From an uncultured Parabacteroides sp. (GTDB taxonomy: Bacteria; Bacteroidota; Bacteroidia; Bacteroidales; Tannerellaceae): DNA of 59,122 nt. Shown one piece after another: positions 8,959 through 18,905 of the stretch. Within the stretch, counting starts at the first letter, position 1; the number at the start of each line of letters is the position of its first letter. The stretch covers positions 1 through 59,122 of the forward strand of contig CALBYC010000122.1 in assembly GCA_937890135.1 (NCBI GenBank). Reading direction: 5' to 3'. The position numbers were made by a program, and so were the translations under genes. A model generated the notes under the pieces. It did not search any database and was not told the DNA's origin. It saw nothing but the letters and a program-made list of their open reading frames with translations.

Positions 8959-9642
8959 TTATTCATCCCGGCTTCCGCCTATGAATAGCATGATGTAGTA
9001 TAACAAGGTCGCCAAAGAACCCAAAGCGGCTACCACGTATGTGTAGGCGGCTGACTTCAAAGCGTCGGCGGCTTTGTCATGTGTGTAGGAATTGGTAATC
9101 CCCGAACAGTTCAGCCAGGCCAAAGCCCGTTGGCTGGCATTGATTTCAACCGGAAGGGTGATGAAGCTGAACAATGTCGTGGACGCAAACAAGATGATGC
9201 CAAATAACATCAGTTGAGGGAAGCTGTGCAGCAGCAACATTCCACCCAGCAGTACCCATACCATGATGTTGGAAGCGAAACTAACCACGGGGACCAAGGC
9301 CGAACGTAATTTCAGTGGGGCATAAGCCCTGGCATGTTGGACGGCATGGCCGCATTCGTGGGCAGCGACAGCCGCCGCTGCGATGCTATTGCCGTAGTAG
9401 ACGCTTTCGCTCAGGTTGACTGTCTTGTTGGCCGGGTTGTAATGGTCCGTCAGATGCCCGGGGGTCGAAGTGACGGTGACATCATAAATTCCATTGTCGT
9501 GTAACATTTTTTCTGCCACCTCCCGTCCTGTCATCCCATTCGGGAGCGGAATTTGGGAATAAGCTTCGAACTTGCGTTGCAGCCGGGAAGAGACCAACCA
9601 GCTTAATAAAGAAATTCCTATAAAAATAATCCAGTACGTCAT
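8959..9642 (-). CDS. YugP-type zinc-dependent membrane metallopeptidase
   Basis: 227 residues. The N-terminus is one membrane segment (WIIFIGISLLSWLV); more hydrophobic segments lie at about 115-138, 143-163 and 195-220. The active-site helix is AVAAHECGHAVQH with His95-Glu96 and His99 (HExxH type), and VEINASQRA holds Glu166 as likely third zinc ligand. This is the pattern of the neutral zinc metallopeptidase family (YugP/Zn_peptidase_2), membrane proteases found widely in bacteria with poorly known substrates. It lies downstream of purA but a strong terminator at 9699-9748 separates them, so it is probably transcribed alone. Family confident, function not. Confidence 0.88.
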   Translation of the reverse strand: MTYWIIFIGISLLSWLVSSRLQRKFEAYSQIPLPNGMTGREVAEKMLHDNGIYDVTVTSTPGHLTDHYNPANKTVNLSESVYYGNSIAAAAVAAHECGHAVQHARAYAPLKLRSALVPVVSFASNIMVWVLLGGMLLLHSFPQLMLFGIILFASTTLFSFITLPVEINASQRALAWLNCSGITNSYTHDKAADALKSAAYTYVVAALGSLATLLYYIMLFIGGSRDE

Positions 9643-9698
9643 AAATCGATTCGATTAATAAATGTATATAATTAAGTATAGCAAAAACCTTACCAGAT

Positions 9699-9748
9699 AA
9701 AAAATGGCAGAAAACAGACACGAACAGCCTCTTTTTTTCTGCCATTTT
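9699..9748 (-). terminator. intrinsic terminator of purA
   Basis: On the minus strand AAAATGGCAGAAAA (from 9748 down) pairs with TTTTCTGCCATTTT (down to 9701), a 14-bp stem with T-rich sequence after it. It lies 20 bases downstream of the purA stop. Confidence 0.85.
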
Positions 9749-9768
9749 GGAAAGAACGAAAGAATTGA

Positions 9769-11040
9769 TCATTCTTCTGTATAACGGATGATCGTCTGTT
9801 GGCGGTCAGGACCCACGGAGACAATCTTGATCGGGACTTGCAATTCCTCTTCCAAGAAAGAAAGATAGGCATTGAACTCTTCGGGGAACTCGTCTTCGCT
9901 CTTCATCTTGGTCATGTCCGTTTTCCAACCCGGCAGCTCGACATAGATTGGCTCTACTTCGCCGTCGATGGAATAAGGGAACTCTGTCACCTCTTCGCCG
10001 CCGATTTTGTATGCCACGCAAGCCTTGATCGTTTCGAAAGTGTCCAAGACGTCGCTCTTCATCATGATAAGCTGCGTGACACCGTTCAGCATGACGGCAT
10101 ACTTCAAAGCTACGAGGTCAATCCACCCGCAACGGCGTTTACGTCCGGTTACAGCTCCAAATTCATGCCCTAATTGCCCAATCTTGTCACCGGTCTCATC
10201 GAACAATTCGGTAGGGAAAGGGCCGCTGCCGACGCGTGTGCAATAGGCCTTGAAAATGCCGAATACCTCGCCAATGTTGCGCGGGGCAACCCCTAATCCC
10301 GTGCAGCAGCCTGCGCAAATCGTGTTGGAAGACGTTACGAACGGATATGAACCGAAGTCGATGTCGAGCATCGTGCCTTGTGCGCCTTCCGCCAGGACAT
10401 TCTGCCCGCTTTTCAGCAGACCGTTTACGAAATGCTCGCTGTCTATCAGTTTGAATTGTTTCAGGTAATCCAAAGCTTCGAACCATTTCGCTTCCAATTC
10501 GGTGATGTCATATTCGAAATTCAACGACTTCAGGATGGCTTCATGGCGTGCTTTGGCTGCCGCGTAGATGGTGTCGAAATCGCGCAACAAGTCTCCAACG
10601 CGTACGCCATTACGGCTTACCTTGTCGGTATAGGCCGGACCGATGCCTTTGCCGGTCGTCCCGATTTTACCCGAACCTTTGGCGGCTTCGTATGCCCTGT
10701 CCAAGATTCTATGTGTGGGAAGAATCAGATGGGCCTTCTTGGATATGTACAATTGCTTGGTAATATCGTGTCCGCTCGCAGCCAAAGCTTCCGCTTCTTC
10801 TTTGAATAACAATGGATCCAAAACGACGCCATTGCCAATTACGTTTATTTTTCCGCCTTGGAATATTCCGGAAGGTATGGAACGTAACACGTATTTCTGA
10901 CCTTCAAATTCCAATGTGTGCCCGGCATTCGGACCGCCCTGGAAGCGGGCTACCGCGCTGTAGTTAGGTGTTAAGACATCGACAACTTTTCCTTTGCCTT
11001 CGTCTCCCCATTGTAGTCCTAATAATACATCTACTTTCAT
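9769..11040 (-). CDS. purA: adenylosuccinate synthase
   Basis: 423 residues, normal family length. PurA joins IMP and aspartate using GTP to give adenylosuccinate, the first committed step from IMP to AMP, in the cytoplasm. The GTP-binding loop is LQWGDEGKGK (residues 9-18) with catalytic Asp13; the second catalytic residue is His41 in GGPNAGHTLEF. The C-terminus carries VGPDRQQTI of the guanine-binding part. A -7 box (TAACTTTG on the minus strand, 11100-11107) lies about 60 bases upstream, and a strong terminator follows, so this is a single-gene unit. Confidence 0.98.
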   Translation of the reverse strand: MKVDVLLGLQWGDEGKGKVVDVLTPNYSAVARFQGGPNAGHTLEFEGQKYVLRSIPSGIFQGGKINVIGNGVVLDPLLFKEEAEALAASGHDITKQLYISKKAHLILPTHRILDRAYEAAKGSGKIGTTGKGIGPAYTDKVSRNGVRVGDLLRDFDTIYAAAKARHEAILKSLNFEYDITELEAKWFEALDYLKQFKLIDSEHFVNGLLKSGQNVLAEGAQGTMLDIDFGSYPFVTSSNTICAGCCTGLGVAPRNIGEVFGIFKAYCTRVGSGPFPTELFDETGDKIGQLGHEFGAVTGRKRRCGWIDLVALKYAVMLNGVTQLIMMKSDVLDTFETIKACVAYKIGGEEVTEFPYSIDGEVEPIYVELPGWKTDMTKMKSEDEFPEEFNAYLSFLEEELQVPIKIVSVGPDRQQTIIRYTEE

Positions 11041-11099
11041 TATGTTCTAAGTATAGGCTGTTAATATTTCCAATTATGCGGGATTTGTTACCCAATTGG

Positions 11100-11107
11100 C
11101 AAAGTTA
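11100..11107 (-). promoter_or_regulatory. -7 box of the purA promoter
   Basis: Minus-strand TAacTTTG matches TAnnTTTG, about 60 bases upstream of the purA ATG. No clear TTTG -33 box. Confidence 0.5.
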
Positions 11108-11147
11108 GCGCATTTATCGGAATAGCCGAAGGAAGCGCGAGCTTTTA

Positions 11148-11750
11148 TTATTGAAAACGCATCATTTTACTAATGTATTTCCCTACGATGTCGAATTCGA
11201 GATTGACGACAGTGCCTTTTTCGATTTGGCAGAAATTGGTATGGTCGTGGGTGAAGGGAATGATGGCGACTTGGAAGCTGTCATCTTTTGAGTTGCAAAC
11301 GGTCAGGCTGACGCCGTTCACGCAGACCGATCCTTTCTCGACCGTAAGGTAACCTTGCCGTGCCATTTCTTTGTTGAATTTATAGTGGAACGAGTAATAC
11401 CAGCTTCCGTCTGCTTCCGCAACGTCGGTGCAAACGGCGGTTTGGTCGACATGGCCTTGCACGATATGCCCGTCCAAGCGTCCGTTCATCAGCATGCTTC
11501 GTTCCAGATTCACCAGGCTGCCCGGCTTCAAGCATCCGAGGTTCGAACGTTCAAGCGTCTCTTTGATGGCTGTGACGGTATAAGTTTTGTCAGTCATGCT
11601 GACAACAGTTAGGCAAACTCCGTTGTGGGCTACGCTTTGGTCAATTTTCAGTTCGTCCACAAAAGAGCATTCCATTGTAATATGGATATTGCCTTTATCC
11701 TGCTCGACTGAAACGACTTTAGCTGCTTCTTCTACAATTCCTGAAAACAT
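11148..11750 (-). CDS. ribE: riboflavin synthase alpha subunit
   Basis: 200 residues made of two repeated lumazine-binding domains. The first starts MFSGIVEEAAKV and has HNGVCLTVV; the second starts near residue 95 with GRLDGHIVQGHVD and has VNGVSLTVCN, the same motif again. The enzyme dismutates two molecules of 6,7-dimethyl-8-ribityllumazine to riboflavin. A -7 box (11779-11786, minus strand) is about 30 bases upstream. I see no FMN riboswitch in the short leader. No other rib gene is adjacent. Confidence 0.96.
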   Translation of the reverse strand: MFSGIVEEAAKVVSVEQDKGNIHITMECSFVDELKIDQSVAHNGVCLTVVSMTDKTYTVTAIKETLERSNLGCLKPGSLVNLERSMLMNGRLDGHIVQGHVDQTAVCTDVAEADGSWYYSFHYKFNKEMARQGYLTVEKGSVCVNGVSLTVCNSKDDSFQVAIIPFTHDHTNFCQIEKGTVVNLEFDIVGKYISKMMRFQ

Positions 11751-11778
11751 ATAGACTTCGATTTTTTAGATTTATGAG

Positions 11779-11786
11779 CAAAGGTA
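11779..11786 (-). promoter_or_regulatory. -7 box of the ribE promoter
   Basis: Minus-strand TAccTTTG matches TAnnTTTG; it lies 28 bases upstream of the ribE ATG. Confidence 0.6.
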
Positions 11787-11819
11787 GGGCTTTTATTGAA
11801 TCTGTCCTAACGAGGGGAA

Positions 11820-11853
11820 TAAAAAAAGCAGTTGCCCGAAAGGGACAACTGCT
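11820..11853 (-). terminator. intrinsic terminator of tRNA-Glu
   Basis: On the minus strand AGCAGTTG, a CCC/GGG extension, and CAACTGCT form a stem around a short loop, followed by seven T. It begins 5 bases after the tRNA 3' end. Confidence 0.9.
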
Positions 11854-11858
11854 CGGCG

Positions 11859-11931
11859 TAGCGCATCCGGGATTCGAACCCGGGTTTCAGCCGTGAGAGG
11901 GCCGCGTCCTAGGCCTCTAGACGAATGCGCC
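11859..11931 (-). tRNA. tRNA-Glu (anticodon CTC)
   Basis: 73 bases fold as a cloverleaf on the minus strand. Acceptor stem GGCGCAT pairs with ATGCGCT (first pair G-U). The D arm holds TCTAGAGGCCTAGGA, the anticodon arm has loop CTCTCAC between GGCC and GGCTG-side strands, and the T arm has GGTTCGAATCCC. The anticodon CTC reads GAG (Glu), and the GTCTAGAGGCC D region is typical of tRNA-Glu. CCA is not encoded. A terminator follows directly. Confidence 0.95.
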
Positions 11932-11989
11932 CTGTTCGTTTTCTTATGATGCCGCAAAGTTAAAGTAATATTTTAATTTGACAAATTTT

Positions 11990-12019
11990 TTTGCTGAAAA
12001 AATTTTTATCGTACCTTTG
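11990..12019 (+). promoter_or_regulatory. mutA-mutB promoter
   Basis: TTTG at 11990-11993, 18 bases, then TAccTTTG at 12012-12019: close to the Bacteroidetes -33/-7 consensus. Transcription should start near 12026, which rules out the in-frame GTG at 12019 as the mutA start and leaves a leader of about 65 bases. Confidence 0.75.
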
Positions 12020-12090
12020 TGAATCGTTTGATAAAAGAACAAAACTTGGTGGAAACATTACTATACCAGTTTAAAATAACAACTAATATT

Positions 12091-13962
12091 ATGGCAGAAC
12101 AAAAAGAAAAACTTTTCTCAGAATTCGAACCCGTTTCTACGGAAGCGTGGGTAGCGAAGATTACGGCTGACCTGAAAGGCGCTCCGTTTGAGAAAAAGCT
12201 TGTTTGGAAAACAGGAGAGGGATTTAATGCAAATCCGTTCTATCGTTTGGAAGATTTGGAGGGTTTAAAAACTACTACATCACTTCCGGGTGAATTCCCG
12301 TATGTCCGTGGCGTGAAGAAAGACAATGAATGGCTGGTGCGTCAGGATATCGAAGTGTCTTGTTGCAAGGCGGCGAATGAAAAAGCTTTGGACATCTTGA
12401 ACAAAGGCGTCAGCTCTTTGGGCTTTGTCATCAAAGGCGATGACGTAAACGCTGAAAACATTGCTACATTGTTAAATGGCATTTGTCCGGAATGTGTCGA
12501 GTTGAATTTCAGCACTTGCCTTTGCAAAGCAGCCAAATTGATTGCTATCTTAGGTGAGTACTTCGCGTCGAAAGGCGTAGATGCCGCTAAGTGCAAAGGT
12601 TCGATCAACTACGATCCGTTCAAGAAACCTTTGATAAAAGGTCATAAAAACGAGAATTGGGTAGAGAATGCTAAAGCTGTTTTGGATGCAGCCAAAGCTC
12701 TTCCTGCATACAAAGTCTTAGCAGTCAATGCCTACCAATTGAACAATGCGGGCGCTTATATTTACCAAGAATTGGGCTTTGCTTTGGCGTGGGGCAATGA
12801 ATTGATTGCTAAATTGACCGAAGCTGGCTATACGGTCGATGAAGTGGCAAAACGCATCAAATTCAACTTCGGCATCAGCTCCAACTATTTCATGGAAATT
12901 GCCAAGTTCCGTGCGGCTCGTTGGTTGTGGGCCGAGATAGTGGCGGCATATAAGCCTGCTTGCCAATGTGCCTGCAAGATGGCCGCTCATGCTCAAACTT
13001 CCCGTTGGAACATGACGGTATACGATGCCCATGTGAACCTGTTGCGCTCTCAGACCGAAACCATGTCTGCTGCCATTGCTGGCGTAGACTCCATCACCGT
13101 TCTCCCGTTTGATGAGACCTTTGAAACTCCGGATGAATTTTCTGAAAGAATCGCCCGCAACCAGCAGCTGCTGTTGAAGGAAGAATCTCACTTCGACAAG
13201 GTGGTTGACCCGTCTGCAGGTTCATATACAGTAGAAATGTTTACAAACTCCATCGCTGACGTGGCTTGGAAACTCTTCTTGGAAACGGAAGAGAAAGGCG
13301 GTTTCGGCGCAATGGCCAATGCCGGTGAAATCCAGGCGGCAGTCAATGCATCGAACGTGGCTCGTCATAAAGCGGTGGCTACCCGCCGTGAGTCTTTGTT
13401 AGGAACGAACCAGTTCCCTAACTTCACGGAAGTAGCAGCTGCGAAGATTAAAAAGGAAGAAGGTTCTTGCTGCTGCGATGGTGCTGCCCAGAACCATTGC
13501 GAGAATGAGGGCGTAGCCAAGTTAGACTTTGCTCGCGGCGCTTCCGAGTTTGAAAAACTTCGTCTGGCTACAGAAAAGGCGGAAAAAGCCCCGAAGGTAT
13601 TTATGCTGACTATCGGTAATTTGGCTATGCGGTTGGCCCGTTCCCAATTCTCTTGCAACTTCTTTGCTTGTGCAGGTTACAAGACAATCGATAACTTGGG
13701 ATTTGATACGGTTGAAGCCGGTGTCGAGGCTGCAGTAGAAGCCGGAGCGGACATCGTCGTGTTGTGTTCAAGCGACGATGAATACGCAGAATATGCTCCT
13801 GCGGCATTCAAGGCATTGAACGGAAGAGCATTGTTCGTGGTTGCCGGTGCTCCTGCTTGCATGGAGGACTTGAAGGCTCAGGGCATCGACCAGTTTATTA
13901 ATGTTAAGAGCAACGTACTGGAAACACTGCAGGCTTTCAGCACTAAGTTAGGCATCAAGTAA
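12091..13962 (+). CDS. mutA: methylmalonyl-CoA mutase small (beta) subunit
   Basis: 623 residues from the ATG at 12091; the start is fixed by the promoter just upstream. The chain has the mutase TIM barrel and a C-terminal domain that resembles a B12-binding domain but lacks the DxHxxG cobalamin motif, as expected for the non-catalytic small subunit. Together with MutB it interconverts succinyl-CoA and methylmalonyl-CoA, the route from succinate to propionate in Bacteroidales. Odd points: cysteine clusters at 291/293/295 (CQCAC) and 460-462 plus 470 (CCC...HC); the second lies in the linker between the two domains. mutB begins 11 bases after the stop. Confidence 0.95.
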   Translation: MAEQKEKLFSEFEPVSTEAWVAKITADLKGAPFEKKLVWKTGEGFNANPFYRLEDLEGLKTTTSLPGEFPYVRGVKKDNEWLVRQDIEVSCCKAANEKALDILNKGVSSLGFVIKGDDVNAENIATLLNGICPECVELNFSTCLCKAAKLIAILGEYFASKGVDAAKCKGSINYDPFKKPLIKGHKNENWVENAKAVLDAAKALPAYKVLAVNAYQLNNAGAYIYQELGFALAWGNELIAKLTEAGYTVDEVAKRIKFNFGISSNYFMEIAKFRAARWLWAEIVAAYKPACQCACKMAAHAQTSRWNMTVYDAHVNLLRSQTETMSAAIAGVDSITVLPFDETFETPDEFSERIARNQQLLLKEESHFDKVVDPSAGSYTVEMFTNSIADVAWKLFLETEEKGGFGAMANAGEIQAAVNASNVARHKAVATRRESLLGTNQFPNFTEVAAAKIKKEEGSCCCDGAAQNHCENEGVAKLDFARGASEFEKLRLATEKAEKAPKVFMLTIGNLAMRLARSQFSCNFFACAGYKTIDNLGFDTVEAGVEAAVEAGADIVVLCSSDDEYAEYAPAAFKALNGRALFVVAGAPACMEDLKAQGIDQFINVKSNVLETLQAFSTKLGIK

Positions 13963-13973
13963 AAATTTTTATC

Positions 13974-16121
13974 ATGAGACCAAATTTCAAAGATATAGAT
14001 ATCAAAAACGCCGGTTTTGCTGCAAACAACGCTGCAGAATGGGCAAAAGCCAATGGCATTGAAGCCAATTGGAAAACACCGGAGCACATCGAGGTGAAGC
14101 CGGTTTATACAAAAGATGACTTGGAAGGCATGGAACACTTGAACTACGTTTCCGGTATTCCTCCTTACTTGCGCGGCCCGTACAGTGCCATGTATCCATT
14201 GCGTCCTTGGACAATCCGTCAGTATGCCGGTTTCTCCACCGCAGAAGAGTCAAATGCTTTCTATCGCAGGAACTTGGCCTCTGGCCAGAAAGGCTTGTCT
14301 GTGGCGTTCGACTTGGCCACTCACCGTGGTTATGACGCAGACAACGAGCGTGTGGTAGGAGATGTCGGCAAGGCCGGTGTGTCTATCTGTTCTGTCGAGA
14401 ACATGAAAGTGTTGTTCGACGGTATTCCATTGAACAAGATGTCTGTTTCCATGACAATGAACGGCGCGGTGTTGCCCGTCATGGCTTTCTACATCAATGC
14501 CGGTTTGGAGCAGGGTGCTAAGCTGGAAGAAATGGCAGGCACGATCCAGAACGATATCTTGAAAGAGTTCATGGTGCGTAACACGTATATTTATCCGCCA
14601 GAGTTCTCTATGCGTATCATTGCCGATATCTTCGAGTATACATCTCAGAAGATGCCTAAGTTCAACTCCATCTCTATCTCTGGATACCACATGCAGGAAG
14701 CGGGGGCTACTGCTGACATTGAAATGGCTTACACTTTGTGCGACGGTTTGGAATACCTCCGTGCGGGTGTCAATGCGGGCATCGACATCGATGCGTTTGC
14801 TCCTCGTTTGTCATTCTTCTGGGCAATCGGCATGAACCACTTCATGGAAATAGCCAAGATGCGTGCAGCTCGTATGTTGTGGGCCAAGATTGTTAAAAGT
14901 TTTGGAGCCAAGAATCCGAAATCTTTAGCATTGCGTACCCACAGCCAGACTTCAGGTTGGTCTTTGACAGAACAGGATCCGTTCAACAATGTAGGCCGTA
15001 CTTGTATCGAAGCCATGGCGGCAGCTTTGGGCCATACGCAGTCATTGCATACAAATGCATTGGATGAAGCCATCGCTTTGCCGACAGACTTCTCTGCCCG
15101 TATCGCTCGTAATACTCAGATCTATATCCAGGAGGAGACGAAGGTATGTAAGCAAATTGACCCATGGGGCGGTTCTTACTACGTAGAGTCTTTGACAAAC
15201 GAATTGGTACATAAAGGATGGGCTTTGATCCAGGAAATCGAAAGCATGGGTGGCATGGCCAAGGCTATCGAAACAGGTCTTCCGAAGATGCGTATCGAAG
15301 AAGCGGCTGCCCGTACCCAGGCTCGCATCGACTCCGGCATACAGACAATCGTTGGCGTGAACAAGTACCGTTTGGAGAAAGAAGCTCCAATCGACATATT
15401 GGAAATTGACAACACGGCTGTCCGCAACGAACAAATCGAGCTTTTGAAGAAACTTCGTGCTAATCGTGATGAGGCTGCCGTGCAGAAGGCATTGGAAGAC
15501 ATCACGGAATGTGTCCGCACAAAGAAAGGCAACTTGCTGGATCTGGCAGTCAAAGCGGCTGCTTTACGTGCTTCGTTGGGTGAAATCTCAGATGCTTGCG
15601 AGAAAGTTGTTGGTCGTTATAAAGCAATTATTAGAACTATTTCAGGCGTGTATTCATCAGAAACTAAGAAGAGTGCAGACTTTGAGCGTGCTTGCGCCTT
15701 GACAGCGGAGTTTGCCAAGAAAGAAGGTCGTCAGCCTCGTATCATGATTGCCAAGATGGGGCAGGACGGTCACGACCGCGGTGCGAAAGTGGTAGCTACC
15801 GGTTATGCGGATTGTGGTTTTGATGTGGATATGGGACCATTGTTCCAAACTCCAGCGGAAGCTGCCCGCCAGGCAGTAGAAAACGACGTTCATGTATTGG
15901 GCGTTTCTTCTTTGGCTGCCGGTCACAAGACTTTGATTCCGCAGGTTATTGAAGAATTGAAGAAATTGGGCCGTCCGGATATCATCGTCATTGCTGGAGG
16001 TGTTATCCCGGCACAAGATTATGACTTCTTGTACAAGGCGGGTGTTGCCGCAATCTTTGGCCCTGGTACTTCTGTAACGAAGGCTGCTTGTCAGATTATG
16101 GAAATCCTTTTGGGCGAATAA
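13974..16121 (+). CDS. mutB: methylmalonyl-CoA mutase large (alpha) subunit
   Basis: 715 residues, standard length. The N-terminal TIM barrel binds the acyl-CoA ([36 protein letters not shown]). The C-terminal cobalamin domain from about residue 585 has [13 protein letters not shown], with Asp598, His600 and Gly603 of the DxHxxG motif; His600 is the lower cobalt ligand. This is the catalytic subunit of adenosylcobalamin-dependent methylmalonyl-CoA mutase. It is co-transcribed with mutA (11-base gap) and followed by a terminator. No MeaB-type chaperone gene is adjacent. Confidence 0.98.
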   Translation: MRPNFKDIDIKNAGFAANNAAEWAKANGIEANWKTPEHIEVKPVYTKDDLEGMEHLNYVSGIPPYLRGPYSAMYPLRPWTIRQYAGFSTAEESNAFYRRNLASGQKGLSVAFDLATHRGYDADNERVVGDVGKAGVSICSVENMKVLFDGIPLNKMSVSMTMNGAVLPVMAFYINAGLEQGAKLEEMAGTIQNDILKEFMVRNTYIYPPEFSMRIIADIFEYTSQKMPKFNSISISGYHMQEAGATADIEMAYTLCDGLEYLRAGVNAGIDIDAFAPRLSFFWAIGMNHFMEIAKMRAARMLWAKIVKSFGAKNPKSLALRTHSQTSGWSLTEQDPFNNVGRTCIEAMAAALGHTQSLHTNALDEAIALPTDFSARIARNTQIYIQEETKVCKQIDPWGGSYYVESLTNELVHKGWALIQEIESMGGMAKAIETGLPKMRIEEAAARTQARIDSGIQTIVGVNKYRLEKEAPIDILEIDNTAVRNEQIELLKKLRANRDEAAVQKALEDITECVRTKKGNLLDLAVKAAALRASLGEISDACEKVVGRYKAIIRTISGVYSSETKKSADFERACALTAEFAKKEGRQPRIMIAKMGQDGHDRGAKVVATGYADCGFDVDMGPLFQTPAEAARQAVENDVHVLGVSSLAAGHKTLIPQVIEELKKLGRPDIIVIAGGVIPAQDYDFLYKAGVAAIFGPGTSVTKAACQIMEILLGE

Positions 16122-16142
16122 TCCGAAGAGTCTTTATAAATG

Positions 16143-16188
16143 AAAAAAGCTTGTTCAGTTGCGGTCTGCAACCGAGCAAGCTTTTTTT
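16143..16188 (+). terminator. intrinsic terminator of mutA-mutB
   Basis: AAAAAAGCTTG (from 16143) pairs with CAAGCTTTTTT (to 16187), with an inner TTGC/GCAA stem. A T run follows. The A run on the other side could let it work in both directions. Confidence 0.9.
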
Positions 16189-16278
16189 GCATGTTCCATT
16201 TTATAATAAGCATCATAACGGTTTCATGATGGTCTTGTTTTGTCATGGCCTTTTCGAACAACAAATTCTAAAATTGTC

Positions 16279-16309
16279 TTTACACTCTCGATTATTATTT
16301 TTACTTTTG
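16279..16309 (+). promoter_or_regulatory. probable pheT promoter
   Basis: TActTTTG at 16302-16309 matches the -7 consensus; a TTTA at 16279-16282, 19 bases upstream, is a weak -33 box. It lies about 90 bases before the pheT ATG. Confidence 0.5.
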
Positions 16310-16399
16310 CAAATATTTAAGATAGAGGGTTCTTGTGCGAATGCTTTAAAGCGACAGCCCTTTTTGGATATGGAGTTAAAAGAAAAAAACATATAGGCG

Positions 16400-18857
16400 A
16401 TGAATATATCTTACAATTGGCTGAAAGATTATCTCGATTTTGATCTGCAGCCTGCGGAAGTAGCGGATGCATTGACATCTATTGGTTTGGAAACCGGTGG
16501 AGTGGAAGAAGTGCAGATGATTAAAGGAGGTTTGGAAGGATTGGTTATTGGCGAAGTTTTGACTTGCGAAGCTCATCCCAATTCCGACCACTTGCATGTA
16601 ACGACCGTAAACGTAGGTGGCGGTGAACCTTTGCAGATTGTTTGTGGCGCTCCGAATGTTGCGGCAGGACAAAAAGTGGTGGTGGCAGTGAACGGGACCA
16701 AATTGTATGATGGCGACAAAGAGTTCGTCATCAAACGCTCGAAATTGCGCGGCGTAGAATCAAATGGCATGATCTGTGCGGAAGATGAAATAGGAATAGG
16801 CACCGACCACTCTGGAATCATCGTATTGCCGTCTGATGCTGTTGTAGGAACTCCAGCCAAAGAATATTATAATGTCAAGAGCGACTTCGTGCTGGAAGTG
16901 GACATTACCCCGGGTAGATGCTACTTCTCATTTTGGCGTGGCTCGCGATTTGGCTGCTTATTTGAAACAGAATGGAAAGCCCTTTAACTTGAAACGTCCG
17001 GACGTGAATGGGTTCAAAATAGATGATGCGACTCCTGCTATCGAAGTAGTGGTGGAAAACACAGAAGCTTGCCTCCGTTATTCGGGCGTATGCATCAAAG
17101 GTGTCACGATAAAGGAAAGCCCGGAATGGTTGCAGAACAAATTGCGCACCATAGGTCTGCGCCCCATCAATAATGTCGTAGATGTGACAAACTTGGTATT
17201 GCATGGCTTGGGACAACCTCTGCACTCTTTTGATGCCGGAAAGATTAAAGGGAATAAAATTATCGTCAAGTCAGCCAACGAAGGCGATAAGTTCGTTACC
17301 TTGGATGGCGTTGAACGCACATTGACCGCCCATGACCTGATGATTTGCAATGAGGAAGAACCCATGTGCATCGCAGGCGTGTTCGGCGGGCTTGAATCGG
17401 GAGTAACCGATCAGACGACCGATGTCTTTTTGGAATGTGCGACCTTCCATCCGACCTGGATTAGGAAAACGGCGCGCCGTTTGGGACTCAATACCGACTC
17501 TTCTTTCCGTTACGAACGTGGCTTGGACCCCAACGTGACGATTTACATTTTGAAATATGCAGCTTCTTTGATCAAGGAATTGGCAGGCGGAAACATTACA
17601 GGAAAAATTCAAGATATTTATCCGCATGTCGTAGAGCCGTACAAAGTACATATCACGTATGAAAAAATCAATTCTTTGATTGGGAAAGTGATACCGACTG
17701 ACACGGTAAAGAGCATCTTGGAAAGCTTGGAAATGAAAATCGTCCATGAGACGGATGAAGCTTTGGATATCGAAGTTCCGGTATACCGTATCGATGTACA
17801 GCGGGACGTGGATGTCATCGAAGACATCCTCCGCATTTATGGATACAACAATGTGGAGTTTGATGACCATGTCAAATCCAGCCTCAGCTATCAGACTCCT
17901 ACCGACCACAGCTACAAGATGCAGAATTTGATTTCCGAGCAGTTGTGCGGTTGCGGATTTAATGAAATATTGAATAATTCGTTGACTCGTTCAGCCTATT
18001 ACGATGGCTTGTTCACTTATCCGGTCGGACAGTGCGTGAAGGTAATGAACCCTCTGAGCGCTGATTTGAATGTAATGCGTCAAACATTGCTGTTTGGTGG
18101 ATTGGAAAGCATAGAACATAACATCAAACGAAAAAATGGAAACATCCGTTTTTACGAATTTGGGAATTGTTATCAGTATGACAGCTCTAAAAAGAAAGAA
18201 GGGGAAACTTTGGCGGAGTTTAGCGAAGACTATCGTTTAGGTTTATGGCTTTGCGGTAACCACGTAGAGAACAACTGGGCGCATCCTGACGAAAAGAGTT
18301 CTGTATACGAATTGAAGGCATACGTTGAAAATATCTTGGTTCGTTTGGGCGTGAACTTGAAGAAGGTTATTTACGGACAGTTGTCGGATGACATCTACGA
18401 TGCGGGATTGTGCATAACGACCCATGCCGGCAAGCCGTTAGGGACGATGGGCATTGTCAGTCATAAGATTCGCAAAGCGATGGATATTGATGCAGAAGTT
18501 TATTATGCGGAATTCTCATGGACGGCGTTGATGAAAGAAACGAGGAATAACAAAGTTATTTATGCCGACTTGTCCAAGTTCCCGGCTGTCAAGCGAGACT
18601 TGGCATTGTTGATTGACAAAAATGTGCAGTTCGCAGAAATACAGAAGATAGCTTCAGATTGTGAGCGTAAGCTCTTGAAAGATGTCGTCTTGTTCGATGT
18701 TTATGAAGGGAAGAACCTTCCGGCGGGAAAGAAGTCGTATGCTGTGAGCTTCTTCTTGGAAGATGAAACCAAGACATTGAACGACAAGCAGATTGATTCA
18801 ATCATGAAGAAAATCCAGACAAACTTGGAGCAGAAGCTGGGTGCACAACTTAGATGA
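16400..18857 (+). CDS. pheT: phenylalanyl-tRNA synthetase beta subunit, reading frame broken near 16910
   Basis: Two overlapping frames together make one PheT of about 820 residues. 16400 to about 16910 gives the N-terminus (MNISYNWLKDYLDFDL) and the tRNA-binding domain (GEVLTCEAHPNSDHLHV, VCGAPNVAAGQKVVVAV). About 16911-18857, in the next frame, gives DATSHFGVARDLAAYL, the B3/B4 and B5 domains and the C-terminal anticodon-binding domain (FPAVKRDLALLID ... LFDVYEGKNLPAGKKSYAV). The break falls inside the highly conserved ITPNRxDATSH stretch: upstream reads ITP, downstream reads RVDATSH. Restoring the motif needs five bases, for example CCGAACCGGG where the window has CCGGG, i.e. a deletion between CCG repeats. 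PheT is essential (it pairs with PheS to charge tRNA-Phe), so a sequencing or assembly error is the first explanation; otherwise the gene is inactive here. Confidence 0.93.
16905..16915 (+). other. frameshift point in pheT
   Basis: The text around ATTACCCCGGGTAGATGC changes frame: ATT ACC CCG (I-T-P) belongs to the upstream frame, CGG GTA GAT GCT (R-V-D-A) to the downstream one. A single +1 slip would give ITRVD and lose the conserved Pro-Asn; insertion of five bases gives ITPNRVD. Confidence 0.85.
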
Positions 18858-18905
18858 GATTCATAAAATTATAATACAAAAAACAATATAATAGCAAGAT
18901 AAAGT

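Noticed and set aside
11751..11858. FMN riboswitch for ribE
   Set aside because: The stretch upstream of ribE is short and taken up by the promoter and the tRNA terminator; no RFN-type conserved blocks are visible.
12019..12090. Longer N-terminus of MutA from the GTG at 12019
   Set aside because: The GTG lies at the end of the -7 box, before the expected RNA start.
16900..16920. Programmed +1 ribosomal frameshift in pheT
   Set aside because: A +1 slip would produce ITRVD and lose the invariant Pro-Asn of the ITPNR motif, and no slippery or stop-codon context is present. A five-base loss restores the motif exactly.
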